DNA from: Mucilaginibacter gotjawali
GTDB lineage: Bacteria > Bacteroidota > Bacteroidia > Sphingobacteriales > Sphingobacteriaceae
DNA: 64,000 nucleotides
Reading direction: 5' to 3'
Assembly (NCBI RefSeq): GCF_002355435.1
Contig: NZ_AP017313.1
Location: forward strand, 3,410,001-3,474,000
The notes under the pieces are model-generated. The model did no database searches. It had not been told where the DNA came from and saw nothing but the letters and a program-made list of their open reading frames with translations. How positions within the stretch are numbered: the first letter of the stretch is position 1; the number at the start of each line of letters is the position of its first letter. This document shows, one piece after another, positions 54,674 to 63,392 of the stretch. The translations under genes were made by a program, and so were the position numbers.

Positions 54674-55861
54674 ATGGATATTATTAAGTTTATTATTTCA
54701 ATATTAACAAGTCTGGTCTTTGTTTACCTGGGCTTTTACAGCCTCTACTTATTTGTTTTCTCGCTGGCGGGCAAACTTTTTCCAGTCAAAAACCCTCCTG
54801 TAAGCAGTAATCTTGCGAAGTTTGTCATCTATATATGCTCCTATAAAGAAGATGAGATCATTTTAAACTCTGCCGCAAACGCGCTTACGATCGATTATCC
54901 TAAGGATAAATTTCATATCTGCGTAATTGCCGATTCGCTAAAGCCCGAAACTGTTGAAGCACTAAAAAAAATGCCTTTACAGGTAGTTGAGGTTATTTTT
55001 GAAACCAGCACAAAATCAAAAGCCTTACACAAGGGGATTGAAAACACAGCAGATGGTTTTGATGCCGCAGTTGTATTTGATATTGACAATATAGCGGCGC
55101 CTGATTTTTTATACCAAATAAACAACTATTTACAGGCAGGCAATAGAGTAGTGCAGGGCCATCGCACCGCAAAAAACACCAATACCCCCATCGCTATACT
55201 GGATGCCATCAGCGAAGAAGTTAACAACCATATCTTCCGTAAATCGCAAAGGGTTTTTAATCTTTCAGCGGCTATTATTGGTTCGGGGATGGCTTTGGAA
55301 TATAGCCTATTTAAAAATGTGATGATGCAGATTGACGCAGTTGGTGGTTTCGACAAAGAAATGGGCCTGCTGTTGACAAGAAACAGGATCAGCGTAGCCT
55401 ATGCGGATAAAGCGGTGATATACGATGAAAAAGTAAGCAACCCCGAAGTATTTAAAAAACAAAGACGCAGATGGCTTTCGGCCCAGTTTAACCTGTTTAG
55501 GGTATATGGCTGGAGTGGTATAACTGAGCTTTTTAAACATGGTAATTTTGATTATTTAAACGAGATCTATCAAACCGCCATTTTACCCCGTGTATTAATG
55601 CTGGGTTTAATGCCGATGATGTTGCTTTTTTCGATATTAACACCGGGGATGGGCCCGGGATGGCAATTGTGGTTAGCCGCAACCGCTTGCTGTTATTTGG
55701 CCATTTTAATAGCAGTGCCTTCAAGTTTTGTTAATAATAAGCTATTGGGGGCTGTTTTACGCCTGCCCTTAATATTTTTTACGATGGTATTGCTGTTGTT
55801 TAAATTAAAGGGAGCAAATAAAAAATTTATTCATACACCTCATATCCATAATGCCGAATAA
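54674..55861 (+). CDS. membrane glycosyltransferase family 2 (CESA-like)
   Basis: 395 residues with an N-terminal membrane helix (IISILTSLVFVYLGFYSLYLFVFSLAG), a GT-A catalytic domain (VIYICSYKEDEIILNSAANAL; VIADSL; AVVFDIDNIAAPDFL with the DxD; RVVQGHR; KKQRRRWLSAQFNLF, the QxxRW motif) and three to four C-terminal membrane helices. This is the cellulose/hyaluronan-synthase-like layout of processive or lipid-acceptor enzymes. It sits directly upstream of the NRPS A-PCP-TE gene, with 72 nt between them. Confidence 0.9.
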   Translation: MDIIKFIISILTSLVFVYLGFYSLYLFVFSLAGKLFPVKNPPVSSNLAKFVIYICSYKEDEIILNSAANALTIDYPKDKFHICVIADSLKPETVEALKKMPLQVVEVIFETSTKSKALHKGIENTADGFDAAVVFDIDNIAAPDFLYQINNYLQAGNRVVQGHRTAKNTNTPIAILDAISEEVNNHIFRKSQRVFNLSAAIIGSGMALEYSLFKNVMMQIDAVGGFDKEMGLLLTRNRISVAYADKAVIYDEKVSNPEVFKKQRRRWLSAQFNLFRVYGWSGITELFKHGNFDYLNEIYQTAILPRVLMLGLMPMMLLFSILTPGMGPGWQLWLAATACCYLAILIAVPSSFVNNKLLGAVLRLPLIFFTMVLLLFKLKGANKKFIHTPHIHNAE

Positions 55862-55933
55862 TACGTATAAACGCAATAAGCCGTTACACAACAGGCAAGT
55901 GGCACGGAAGCCGAAAAAGTGTGATATAAATAA

Positions 55934-58621
55934 ATGATGGAATTCAATGATCAAGAGAATATGAGCAGCCAGGTACAGATGGAAAATAAGAATAGCTTGA
56001 ACGATACCCTGATGGATTACCCTAAAGAAAAAAGCCTCCCTTATTTTCTGAATAAATGCGCACGACAGTATGCCGGTAAAACTGCCTTAAAATTTCATGA
56101 ACGCAGTTTAACCTATAAAAACCTGTACGAAAATTCAAACAAACTTGCCCGCCTGTTAATTGATCATCAAATAAAAACGGGGGACGTAGTCGGCCTTGCG
56201 CTTGACCGTTCGCCGGAAATGATCATTTCGCTGCTGGCGATATTGAAATCAGGCGCTGCCTATGTTCCGCTTGACCCTGAATATCCAAAAGACAGGATCG
56301 AATTTATGCTGGAGGATTCGTCAGCAAAAGTATTGCTGACTTCAAAAAAATATCAAAATCATTTTTCCTCCGCTGCTAAGGAGATATTAATTGAGGATGC
56401 CCTGGATCAATTGAATAACTACAGCGCCGAAGAGCCTGAGGTTGATTTCAGCACCGATGAACTGGCCTACATCCTGTATACATCCGGATCAACCGGGAAA
56501 CCAAAGGGAGTACAAATACGACATTATAACCTGGTTAATTTTTTGCTGAGCATGCAAAAAGAACCGGGAATGACCGCTGACGACAAAATACTGGCAGTTA
56601 CTACCATTTCATTTGACATTGCCGGTCTTGAACTTTACCTGCCACTGATCTGCGGTGCGGAACTCATTTTGTCAAATTCAGATACCTCAAAAGATGGCCG
56701 TTTACTGTTTGACCTTGTACGGGACCAGGAGGTTACATTCATGCAGGCTACCCCTTATACCTGGCGCATGATGCTGGAAGCAGGCTGGGAGGAATTGCTG
56801 CCCATAAAAATTTTATGCGGCGGCGAAGCGTTGCCGAAAGATTTGGTGAATAAGCTTACGGCGCGCAGCAGCGCGTTGTGGAACATGTACGGCCCGACAG
56901 AAACCACCATTTGGAGTACTGTAAAACTAATTGAGACTGACGAGAACATAACAATTGGCAAGCCGATAGCCAACACACAGGTTTATATTGCAGATGAAAA
57001 ATTAAATAACCTGCCCGATGGTGAAATTGGCGAATTACTTATCGGCGGCGAAGGTGTTGCCAAAGGCTACCTTAACAGGCCCGACCTGACCGCTGAAAAA
57101 TTTATTCACGACCCTTTCTCGGGGATTCCGGGAAACATGCTTTACCGTACAGGCGACCTCGGGAAGATTAACGCAAACGGCGAAATACAATGTCTTGGCA
57201 GGATCGACCACCAGGTGAAGGTGCGCGGCTACCGTATTGAGCTGGAAGAAATTGAGCACGCCCTTATAAAACAGGATAATGTTAAGGAAGCAGTTGTAAT
57301 AGCGCGGGAAGACACACCCGGCGACCCGCGTTTGGTGGGCTACGTAGTGCTGGCTGCCGGCAACGAGGGCGCAACACCTGCATTGCTTACCGGGCCATGG
57401 CAGGAAGCATTAATGACCGTGCTGCCTGAATATATGGTTCCGGATGATTTTGTTTTACTTGAGGCTATCCCTATTACGCCAAACGGAAAAACCGACCGGA
57501 AAGCATTACCGAAACCTGATTATAATCAAATAAGCCGCTCGGGCGAATACGTTGCCCCACGAACAGATGTTGAAAAACAACTTGCCGAAATATGGCAGGA
57601 ACTGATGGGACTTGAAAAGATCAGCATTTTTGATAATTTCTTTGCCCTGGGCGGACGTTCGCTGGTTGCAGTACAGATCATGGCGCGGATTGAAAAAGTT
57701 ACCGGCAAACGCCTGCCGCTGGCTACTCTTTTTGAGCATTCGACCATCGAAAAATTAGCATTAAGGCTAAATGTTGATGCAAAATCAATTACCTGGGAAT
57801 CATTGGTGCCCATTAAACCGAAAGGTTCAAAAATGCCACTGTATATCGTCCATGGGGCTGGCTTAAACGTATTGTTATTCAATGCGCTCGCCATGAATAT
57901 GGATGAAGAACAACCGGTGTACGGACTGCAGGCCAAAGGCCTTAACGGCATTGATGAGCCGCTGGATGTGATGGAAGACATTGCGGGCAATTATATTGCA
58001 GAGATCATAGCCCAAAATCCCACAGGCCCCTACGCGCTGGCAGGATACTCCCTGGGCGGCACCATCGCTTACGAGATGGCCCACCAGTTAACGCAAATGG
58101 GTAAAGAAGTAAAAATGCTGGCAGTATTTGATACTTATGCCAAACAAACCGATATCTACGATCCCGCTTTTAAAAGAACGGTTAACCGGATCTGGCTTTT
58201 TATCATGAAATTCCTTTATAGTTTTGTTTTATTTGCGCAGGACCCTAAAAGAACATTCGAATATAAAACCACGGTTATCAAACGGCGCATCATCCGGCTT
58301 TTCTGGAAGCTATCCGGAAAGGAAGAAAAACGGGAGGGTTTTTTTGCCTATGATAATGAGATTGATGAGGCCAGTGCTAAAGCTAAACGGAATTACCTGC
58401 AAAAACCTTTAGATATTAAGGTTGACTTGTTCAGGGCGCTGAAAAGAACTTTTTACATGTCGGATTTTAAATACCTGGGATGGCGCGAGTTTGCATTAAA
58501 GGGGGTAAATGTGCATGACATCCCGGGCGAGCACAATACTATTTTCGCCCCGCCAAATGATAAAGAGTTTGCCGTAGTATTGCAGCAATGCCTCGACAGG
58601 GTATCCGAATCCAAATCATGA
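55934..58621 (+). CDS. NRPS-like A-PCP-TE protein inside the exopolysaccharide cluster
   Basis: 895 residues: adenylation (25-525; YTSGSTGKPKGV near 181, YGPTETT, TPNGKTDRKAL), PCP (FALGGRSLVAV, Ser near 573) and thioesterase (620-890; GYSLGG near 704, His in PGEHNTIF). There is no condensation domain. My manual code D-I-L-Q-L-G-M-I-W is close to glycine codes. It is a clear paralogue of the A-PCP-TE half of the NRPS at 40480; the TE start SLVPIKPKGSKMPLY is the same in both. It overlaps the next glycosyltransferase by 4 nt (ATGA), so it is truly part of the sugar operon. It would load an amino acid, probably Gly, and let the TE hand it to water or to an acceptor such as a sugar hydroxyl or amine. 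Confidence 0.92.
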   Translation: MMEFNDQENMSSQVQMENKNSLNDTLMDYPKEKSLPYFLNKCARQYAGKTALKFHERSLTYKNLYENSNKLARLLIDHQIKTGDVVGLALDRSPEMIISLLAILKSGAAYVPLDPEYPKDRIEFMLEDSSAKVLLTSKKYQNHFSSAAKEILIEDALDQLNNYSAEEPEVDFSTDELAYILYTSGSTGKPKGVQIRHYNLVNFLLSMQKEPGMTADDKILAVTTISFDIAGLELYLPLICGAELILSNSDTSKDGRLLFDLVRDQEVTFMQATPYTWRMMLEAGWEELLPIKILCGGEALPKDLVNKLTARSSALWNMYGPTETTIWSTVKLIETDENITIGKPIANTQVYIADEKLNNLPDGEIGELLIGGEGVAKGYLNRPDLTAEKFIHDPFSGIPGNMLYRTGDLGKINANGEIQCLGRIDHQVKVRGYRIELEEIEHALIKQDNVKEAVVIAREDTPGDPRLVGYVVLAAGNEGATPALLTGPWQEALMTVLPEYMVPDDFVLLEAIPITPNGKTDRKALPKPDYNQISRSGEYVAPRTDVEKQLAEIWQELMGLEKISIFDNFFALGGRSLVAVQIMARIEKVTGKRLPLATLFEHSTIEKLALRLNVDAKSITWESLVPIKPKGSKMPLYIVHGAGLNVLLFNALAMNMDEEQPVYGLQAKGLNGIDEPLDVMEDIAGNYIAEIIAQNPTGPYALAGYSLGGTIAYEMAHQLTQMGKEVKMLAVFDTYAKQTDIYDPAFKRTVNRIWLFIMKFLYSFVLFAQDPKRTFEYKTTVIKRRIIRLFWKLSGKEEKREGFFAYDNEIDEASAKAKRNYLQKPLDIKVDLFRALKRTFYMSDFKYLGWREFALKGVNVHDIPGEHNTIFAPPNDKEFAVVLQQCLDRVSESKS

Positions 58622-59513
58622 AAGTATCTGTTATTACGGTAAATTTTAACCAGCCCGGGGTTACTGAAGAACTGTTAGCCACCATACCGGCTATCGAAGA
58701 TCTTGAGGTAATCGTAGTTGATAACGGCAGTGAAAAAGATGCTTCATCACAATTACAGGCAAAATACCCCACCGTAAAATTCATCCGCTCCGAAAAAAAT
58801 CTCGGCTTTGCCGGCGGCAATAACCTGGGCATAAAACAAGCTGCCGGAGACTATCTTTTTTTGTAAATAACGATACAGAATTTACACCCGGCCTGGTTGA
58901 AAAGCTGGCTGAAGTATTGGATACACATCCGGAAGTTGGGATGGTATCACCCAAAATAAAATACTTTTACAATAAGGGGATGATACAGTACGCGGGCTAT
59001 ACCCCACTGAATTATTATACCGGGCGTAACAGTTGTATTGGCCTGCGCGAAAACGATGAAGGACAATACGACCATATTACCGCCCCTACTGCCTATTGCC
59101 ACGGCGCAGCCATGATGGTAAGAAAAACAGCTATTGAAAAAGCCGGTATAATGAATGAAAATTTCTTTTTATACTATGAAGAACTTGACTGGGGCGAACA
59201 TATCAAACGGGCGGGTTACCAGGCCTGGGTTTGTACTGATGCACTCATCTATCATAAAGAATCGGTTTCTGTCGGCAAAAACAGCAGGCTGAAGGAATAT
59301 TTTATGAACCGCAACCGGATATTGTTTATCCGCCGGAATGCCCCTTTTTTTAAGAAAATTATTTTCTATTTTTATTTTATACTGATGGTTGTACCACGCA
59401 ATGTGGTCAACTACATTAAGGCGAAAAACTACAATTATATATCTGCCCTTATTCAAGCTGTCTGGTGGAATCTGACCCACAATAAAAACAGCAAAGATTT
59501 GGGATACCATTAA
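58618..59513 (+). pseudogene. glycosyltransferase family 2 (WbbL/rhamnosyltransferase-like), one frameshift
   Basis: The first frame (ATG at 58618, MKVSVITVNFNQPGVTEELL; VIVVDNGSEKD; EKNLGFAGGNNLGIKQAAGDYLFL) stops just after a T7 run at 58856-58862. One extra T restores FFVNNDTEFTPGLVEKLAEVLDTHPEVG, the family's NNDTE metal-binding motif, and joins the second frame, ending at 59513. The repaired protein has 298 residues, normal for this family, and includes MMVRKTAIEKAGIMNENFFLYYEELDWGEHIKRAG. It transfers a sugar, often rhamnose in relatives, during repeat-unit assembly. The break falls in a homopolymer and is more likely a sequence error than decay. Confidence 0.8.
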
Positions 59514-59524
59514 ACCCCGCTCTG

Positions 59525-60700
59525 ATGAAACTTACTTTTTGGTTAAGCTTGTTTGTTATTTTCTATACTTTTATGGGATATGGCATCCTGTTATACATTA
59601 TTATCAGGTTAAGGAGGTTGATAAAAGGTAAACCGGCCACGGTTACCCCGTTAAATAATTTGCTGCCGCAATGCACCCTGGTAGTGGCCGCCTATAATGA
59701 GGAGCATTTTATTGAAGAAAAAATAAAAAACTGCCTTGAGTTAAAGTATCCGCCGGGAAAATTGAAATTTGTAATAATTACAGACGGTTCGACTGATAAA
59801 ACGGTTGAAATTGTAAAGCATTACCCCCAGATCCAACTTTTGCACCAGGATACCCGGGCCGGTAAAATTGCTGCGGTACACCGTGCCATGGAATTTGTAG
59901 ATACCGAAATAGTTGTTTTTACGGATGCCAATACCTTTTTGAACCCCGAAGCGATCATCAATATCTGCAGGCATTATACCGATGAAACAGTTGGCGCTGT
60001 AGCCGGTGAAAAAAGGGTGCAGATAGACGAAAACGCCGACGCCAGCGCGGCAGGCGAAGGTTTTTACTGGAAATATGAATCGGCTTTGAAGAAATGGGAT
60101 TCTGAATTGTATTCGGTGGTTGGAGCCGCCGGGGAACTGTTTAGTGTAAGACGTTCGCTATACAGGGATGTTGAGCCAGATACGGTACTGGATGATTTTA
60201 TGATCTCGATGCTGATCGCTTTACAGGGCTACCGTATTGTATATGAACCACAAGCCTATGCGCTGGAGACCGCATCAGAAAATGTAACTGAAGAGTTGAA
60301 AAGAAAAATCAGGATCGCCGCCGGTGGCATCCAATCTATTTTACGCCTAAAAAGCCTTTTTAACCCGTTTAGATACCCGGTTCTATCATTTCAGTACATC
60401 AGCCACCGGGTTTTAAGGTGGACGGTTACACCATTCCTGCTTATCCTGGTATTTGTTTTAAATGTGCTTTTAGCATTGCGCCCTGATGATATTTTCTTTA
60501 AGGTAATATTGGTTGGCGAGGTATTTTTTTACGCACTTGCCCTCACCGGCTTTATTATGGAAAAAAGGCAGATCCGTATCAAAGTGCTTTTTATCCCCTA
60601 TTATTTTTGCGTAATGAACTATGCCGTGCTGATGGGCATCATCCGTTTCTTCACCAAAAAACAAAGCGCCATGTGGGAAAAAGCCCAACGAAAGCAATAA
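59525..60700 (+). CDS. membrane glycosyltransferase family 2
   Basis: 391 residues. An N-terminal helix (FWLSLFVIFYTFMGYGILLYIIIRL) is followed by a GT-A domain (LVVAAYNEEHFIEEKIKNCL; FVIITDGSTDKTVEI; VVFTDANTFLNPEAI with DxD; VLDDFMISMLIALQGYRIVYEPQAYALE as the acceptor region; RKIRIAAGG) and C-terminal membrane helices (VTPFLLILVFVLNVLLAL; VILVGEVFFYALALTGFIM). It is the last gene of the exopolysaccharide operon and is convergent with the GH3 gene, with only 20 nt between the stops. Confidence 0.9.
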   Translation: MKLTFWLSLFVIFYTFMGYGILLYIIIRLRRLIKGKPATVTPLNNLLPQCTLVVAAYNEEHFIEEKIKNCLELKYPPGKLKFVIITDGSTDKTVEIVKHYPQIQLLHQDTRAGKIAAVHRAMEFVDTEIVVFTDANTFLNPEAIINICRHYTDETVGAVAGEKRVQIDENADASAAGEGFYWKYESALKKWDSELYSVVGAAGELFSVRRSLYRDVEPDTVLDDFMISMLIALQGYRIVYEPQAYALETASENVTEELKRKIRIAAGGIQSILRLKSLFNPFRYPVLSFQYISHRVLRWTVTPFLLILVFVLNVLLALRPDDIFFKVILVGEVFFYALALTGFIMEKRQIRIKVLFIPYYFCVMNYAVLMGIIRFFTKKQSAMWEKAQRKQ

Positions 60701-60720
60701 TGATTCTCTTACTGAATTGT

Positions 60721-62892
60721 TTATTTGTTCACTGAAAACGTTAATCCCAATTTCTCATCCGCAGAGCTGCTGCCCAAAACCAGTTTATAATTTCCAGGGT
60801 ATAATTTCCAGCTATGGGTTGACATATCCCATTTTTGAAGTTCCCCTACCGGTATTTTTATACTAACGGTTTGCGTGCCGCCTTTGGTTACCGAAACTCT
60901 TTTAAAGGTTTTTAGCTCTTTAACCGGCATGCGGTCAATTTGCGGATACTCGATATAGGCCTGCACCACTTCATCTCCATCCATATTACCTGTGTTTTTT
61001 ACCTGGATATCTGTAGTGATGGTATCCTTTAGTTTATATTTTTCTTTGGGTCCGTTTTTTAGCTCATAATTGAAAGTTGTATAACTCAACCCGAAACCAA
61101 ACGGGTATTGCATCGGGCCATTGTAATAACGATAGGTGCGGCCTTTCATGTTATAGTCACTATAATCTGGCACATTGCTTAAGGCCTTATAAAAAGTAAG
61201 CGGCAAATGGCCGGATGGCGAAACATCGCCAAAAACAAGATCCGCAAGCGCGTTGCCGCCTTGCTCACCCGGATACCAGGCCATGATCACGGCATCAGCA
61301 TAAGGGGCAATAGCGTCGATATCTACATCACTGCCGGCAGTTATCACCGCAATGATTGGTTTATGCTGGCAGCTTTTGCGCAATTCCTTCATAAACTTAA
61401 TTTCGCTCGCCGGCAGGCTTAAACTCTTTTTATCACCGCCTGATTCCGAAAGAAAGGCATCCCCGGCTTCGCCTTCCAATACCGGCGACAGGCCAATCAC
61501 CGCTATTGTTGCTTCGGCATTGCCGGCTGCCCAGGTCCCGCCAAAATGTACAGTATCTTTATAATCGCAGCCCAAATCATATTCCACCCGTGTACCTGGG
61601 CCAAGCGTTTTTGTGATCCCTTCTACAAAGTTTACTACTTTACCGCTGGTACCATGGTAATTGCCTACCATTGGGTCAATTGCACCCGCATTAGGGCCGA
61701 TCACCATCATGCTGCCCAGCGTGTTTTTATTCAATGGTAAGATATTGTTGTCATTTTTGAGGAGCACCATACTTTGCTGTGCCGCTTTACGAGCCAATGC
61801 AATGTGAGCATCATTGTGTACACTATCGGCGCCGTAGGCATGGTAAGGGTTCAATGTCGGGTCGTCATAAAAACCGAGTTTAAATTCGGTGCGCAAAATG
61901 CGCGAAAGGGCGCCGTCGATCTCTTTTTCGGTCAACAAACCCTTTTTTACCGCATTAATCGCGTCCTCCTGCAAAACAGTAGAACAATCCAGGTCGATGC
62001 CTGCTTTAATGGCCGCAGCGGCCGTTTCCACCGGGCCGGGCAATGTTTTATGTGTTTCGTAAACATCATTAAGCGCGCCGCAATCGGTAACTACATGGCC
62101 TTTAAAACCCCACTCCTTCCTTAAAATATCGCTCAGCAACATTTTGTTGATAGAATTGGGCATACCGTTAACACGGTTATAGGCGCTCATTACCGATTCA
62201 ACGCCATTGGTTACCAGCGTGTGGAAGGCATACAAATATGTTTCGCGCAGGTCTTTTTCATCAACTATAGCATCAAACTTATCCCTTGTAGCTTCGGGGC
62301 CACTGTGTACTGCAAAATGTTTGGCTGTTGCCGATGCTTTTAAATAGCGCGGATCATCGCCCTGCATACCCTTTACAAACGCCGAACCCATGGTAGCGGT
62401 TAAAAACGGGTCCTCGCCATAAGTCTCCTGTCCCCTGCCCCAGCGTGGGTCGCGGAAGATATTGATATTGGGCGTCCAGAAGGTAAGTCCCATGTATTGA
62501 ATGCGTTTATCTTTGGCTACGGCCAGGTTATATTTCGCCCTTGCTTCAGTAGATATGATGGTTGATTCCTGTTTAAGCAGGTCGTCATTAAACGTAGCCG
62601 CCATGCCAATAGCCTGCGGAAAAATAGTAGCCTCGCCTGCCCTTGCAACGCCGTGCAGCGCTTCGTTCCACCAGTTGTAGGCAGGGATGCCCAACCGTGG
62701 TACGGCTTTACTCTGGTAACCAAGCAGGGAAACTTTTTCTTCTAAGGTTAATCGGGATACCAGGTCTTTTACGCGGGAATCGATGGGTTGAGATGGGTCT
62801 TTATAAACTAATTTATCCTGGGCTTTTAAAAAAACCGGTAAAAATGACAGGCAAACCAGTAGATAGACAAGCGTTGTTAATTTAATTTTCAT
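60721..62892 (-). CDS. glycoside hydrolase family 3 (beta-glucosidase/xylosidase type), secreted
   Basis: 723 residues with a signal peptide (TLVYLLVCLSFLPVFLKAQ). The GH3 N-domain has YNWWNEALHGVARAG, FPQAIGMAATF, RDPRWGRGQETYGEDP, KHFAVHSG and the nucleophile region GHVVTDCGALNDVY. The C-domain has a MVIGPNAG start, and a fibronectin-III-like end follows (VVQAYIEYP; GGTQTVSIKIPV). The YNWWNEALHGVAR segment is common in GH3 beta-xylosidases. I chose the ATG at 62892 because it begins a proper signal peptide; an open frame back to 62994 runs through a palindromic repeat. It probably trims plant or self polysaccharide oligomers in the periplasm. Confidence 0.92.
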   Translation of the reverse strand: MKIKLTTLVYLLVCLSFLPVFLKAQDKLVYKDPSQPIDSRVKDLVSRLTLEEKVSLLGYQSKAVPRLGIPAYNWWNEALHGVARAGEATIFPQAIGMAATFNDDLLKQESTIISTEARAKYNLAVAKDKRIQYMGLTFWTPNINIFRDPRWGRGQETYGEDPFLTATMGSAFVKGMQGDDPRYLKASATAKHFAVHSGPEATRDKFDAIVDEKDLRETYLYAFHTLVTNGVESVMSAYNRVNGMPNSINKMLLSDILRKEWGFKGHVVTDCGALNDVYETHKTLPGPVETAAAAIKAGIDLDCSTVLQEDAINAVKKGLLTEKEIDGALSRILRTEFKLGFYDDPTLNPYHAYGADSVHNDAHIALARKAAQQSMVLLKNDNNILPLNKNTLGSMMVIGPNAGAIDPMVGNYHGTSGKVVNFVEGITKTLGPGTRVEYDLGCDYKDTVHFGGTWAAGNAEATIAVIGLSPVLEGEAGDAFLSESGGDKKSLSLPASEIKFMKELRKSCQHKPIIAVITAGSDVDIDAIAPYADAVIMAWYPGEQGGNALADLVFGDVSPSGHLPLTFYKALSNVPDYSDYNMKGRTYRYYNGPMQYPFGFGLSYTTFNYELKNGPKEKYKLKDTITTDIQVKNTGNMDGDEVVQAYIEYPQIDRMPVKELKTFKRVSVTKGGTQTVSIKIPVGELQKWDMSTHSWKLYPGNYKLVLGSSSADEKLGLTFSVNK

Positions 62893-62950
62893 AGCCGGCG
62901 CTAATTTAAATGTTTTTGTAACAGTTAAGAGATAAAATACCAATTTCGTA

Positions 62951-62972
62951 GAGACGCGATGCATCGCGTCTC
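62951..62972. repeat. interspersed palindrome, copy 1
   Basis: A perfect 22-bp palindrome whose arm is GAGACGCGATG, followed by its complement. The same core recurs 340 bp away at 63288-63313, which suggests a dispersed palindromic repeat family of this genome. Confidence 0.85.
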
Positions 62973-63280
62973 CCACCTTCCGGGCCATACGCAAATTCAG
63001 CCAGTGTCATGTCATTAATAAATTGACTTTCAGGCTAAATCAGAACAACTTAAAAAATTCAAGGAGGAAATTTTTTAAAATAGTGTAAACCCAATTTCAT
63101 TGCGTAAACATATAAATAATTTATTATTAGACATTTACAAAATAAAAAAACTTAAATGTGTAAACTTTTTGTAAACCCTTTTGTGCTTTTTGTGTTCAAT
63201 GAATTTGTAGATTCACGATTGGTAAATTTATGGTTGACACGACACTATCATTAATAATTTACCGTCCGAATTTACTGCCC

Positions 63281-63317
63281 ACCGTTTTAGAGACGCGAAG
63301 CATCGCGTCTCTACGGT
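63281..63317. repeat. interspersed palindrome, copy 2
   Basis: Inner arms TAGAGACGCGA (63288-63298) and TCGCGTCTCTA (63303-63313) around a 4-nt centre. Weaker outer arms ACCGT and ACGGT extend it to 63281-63317. It shares the GAGACGCGA core with the copy at 62951. Confidence 0.85.
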
Positions 63318-63392
63318 ATTCTACCGTAAAACATTTACATTAGCGCAACCAATAAAGTACCTTAAAGATAGGATACCCAAAAACATATAAAA

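Larger units (their letters stand above)
62893..63392. other. gene-free divergent spacer with palindromes and GTAAAC repeats
   Basis: 500 AT-rich bases between the GH3 gene (leftward) and the SMP-30 gene (rightward). It holds two related palindromic repeats at its ends and four copies of GTAAAC (63085, 63104, 63160, 63171) in its middle, possible operator half-sites. No small ORF convinces me. Confidence 0.6.

Noticed and set aside
62893..62994. Longer N-terminus for the GH3 enzyme
   Set aside because: The extension runs through the palindromic repeat and would bury the signal peptide; the ATG at 62892 gives a normal signal sequence.
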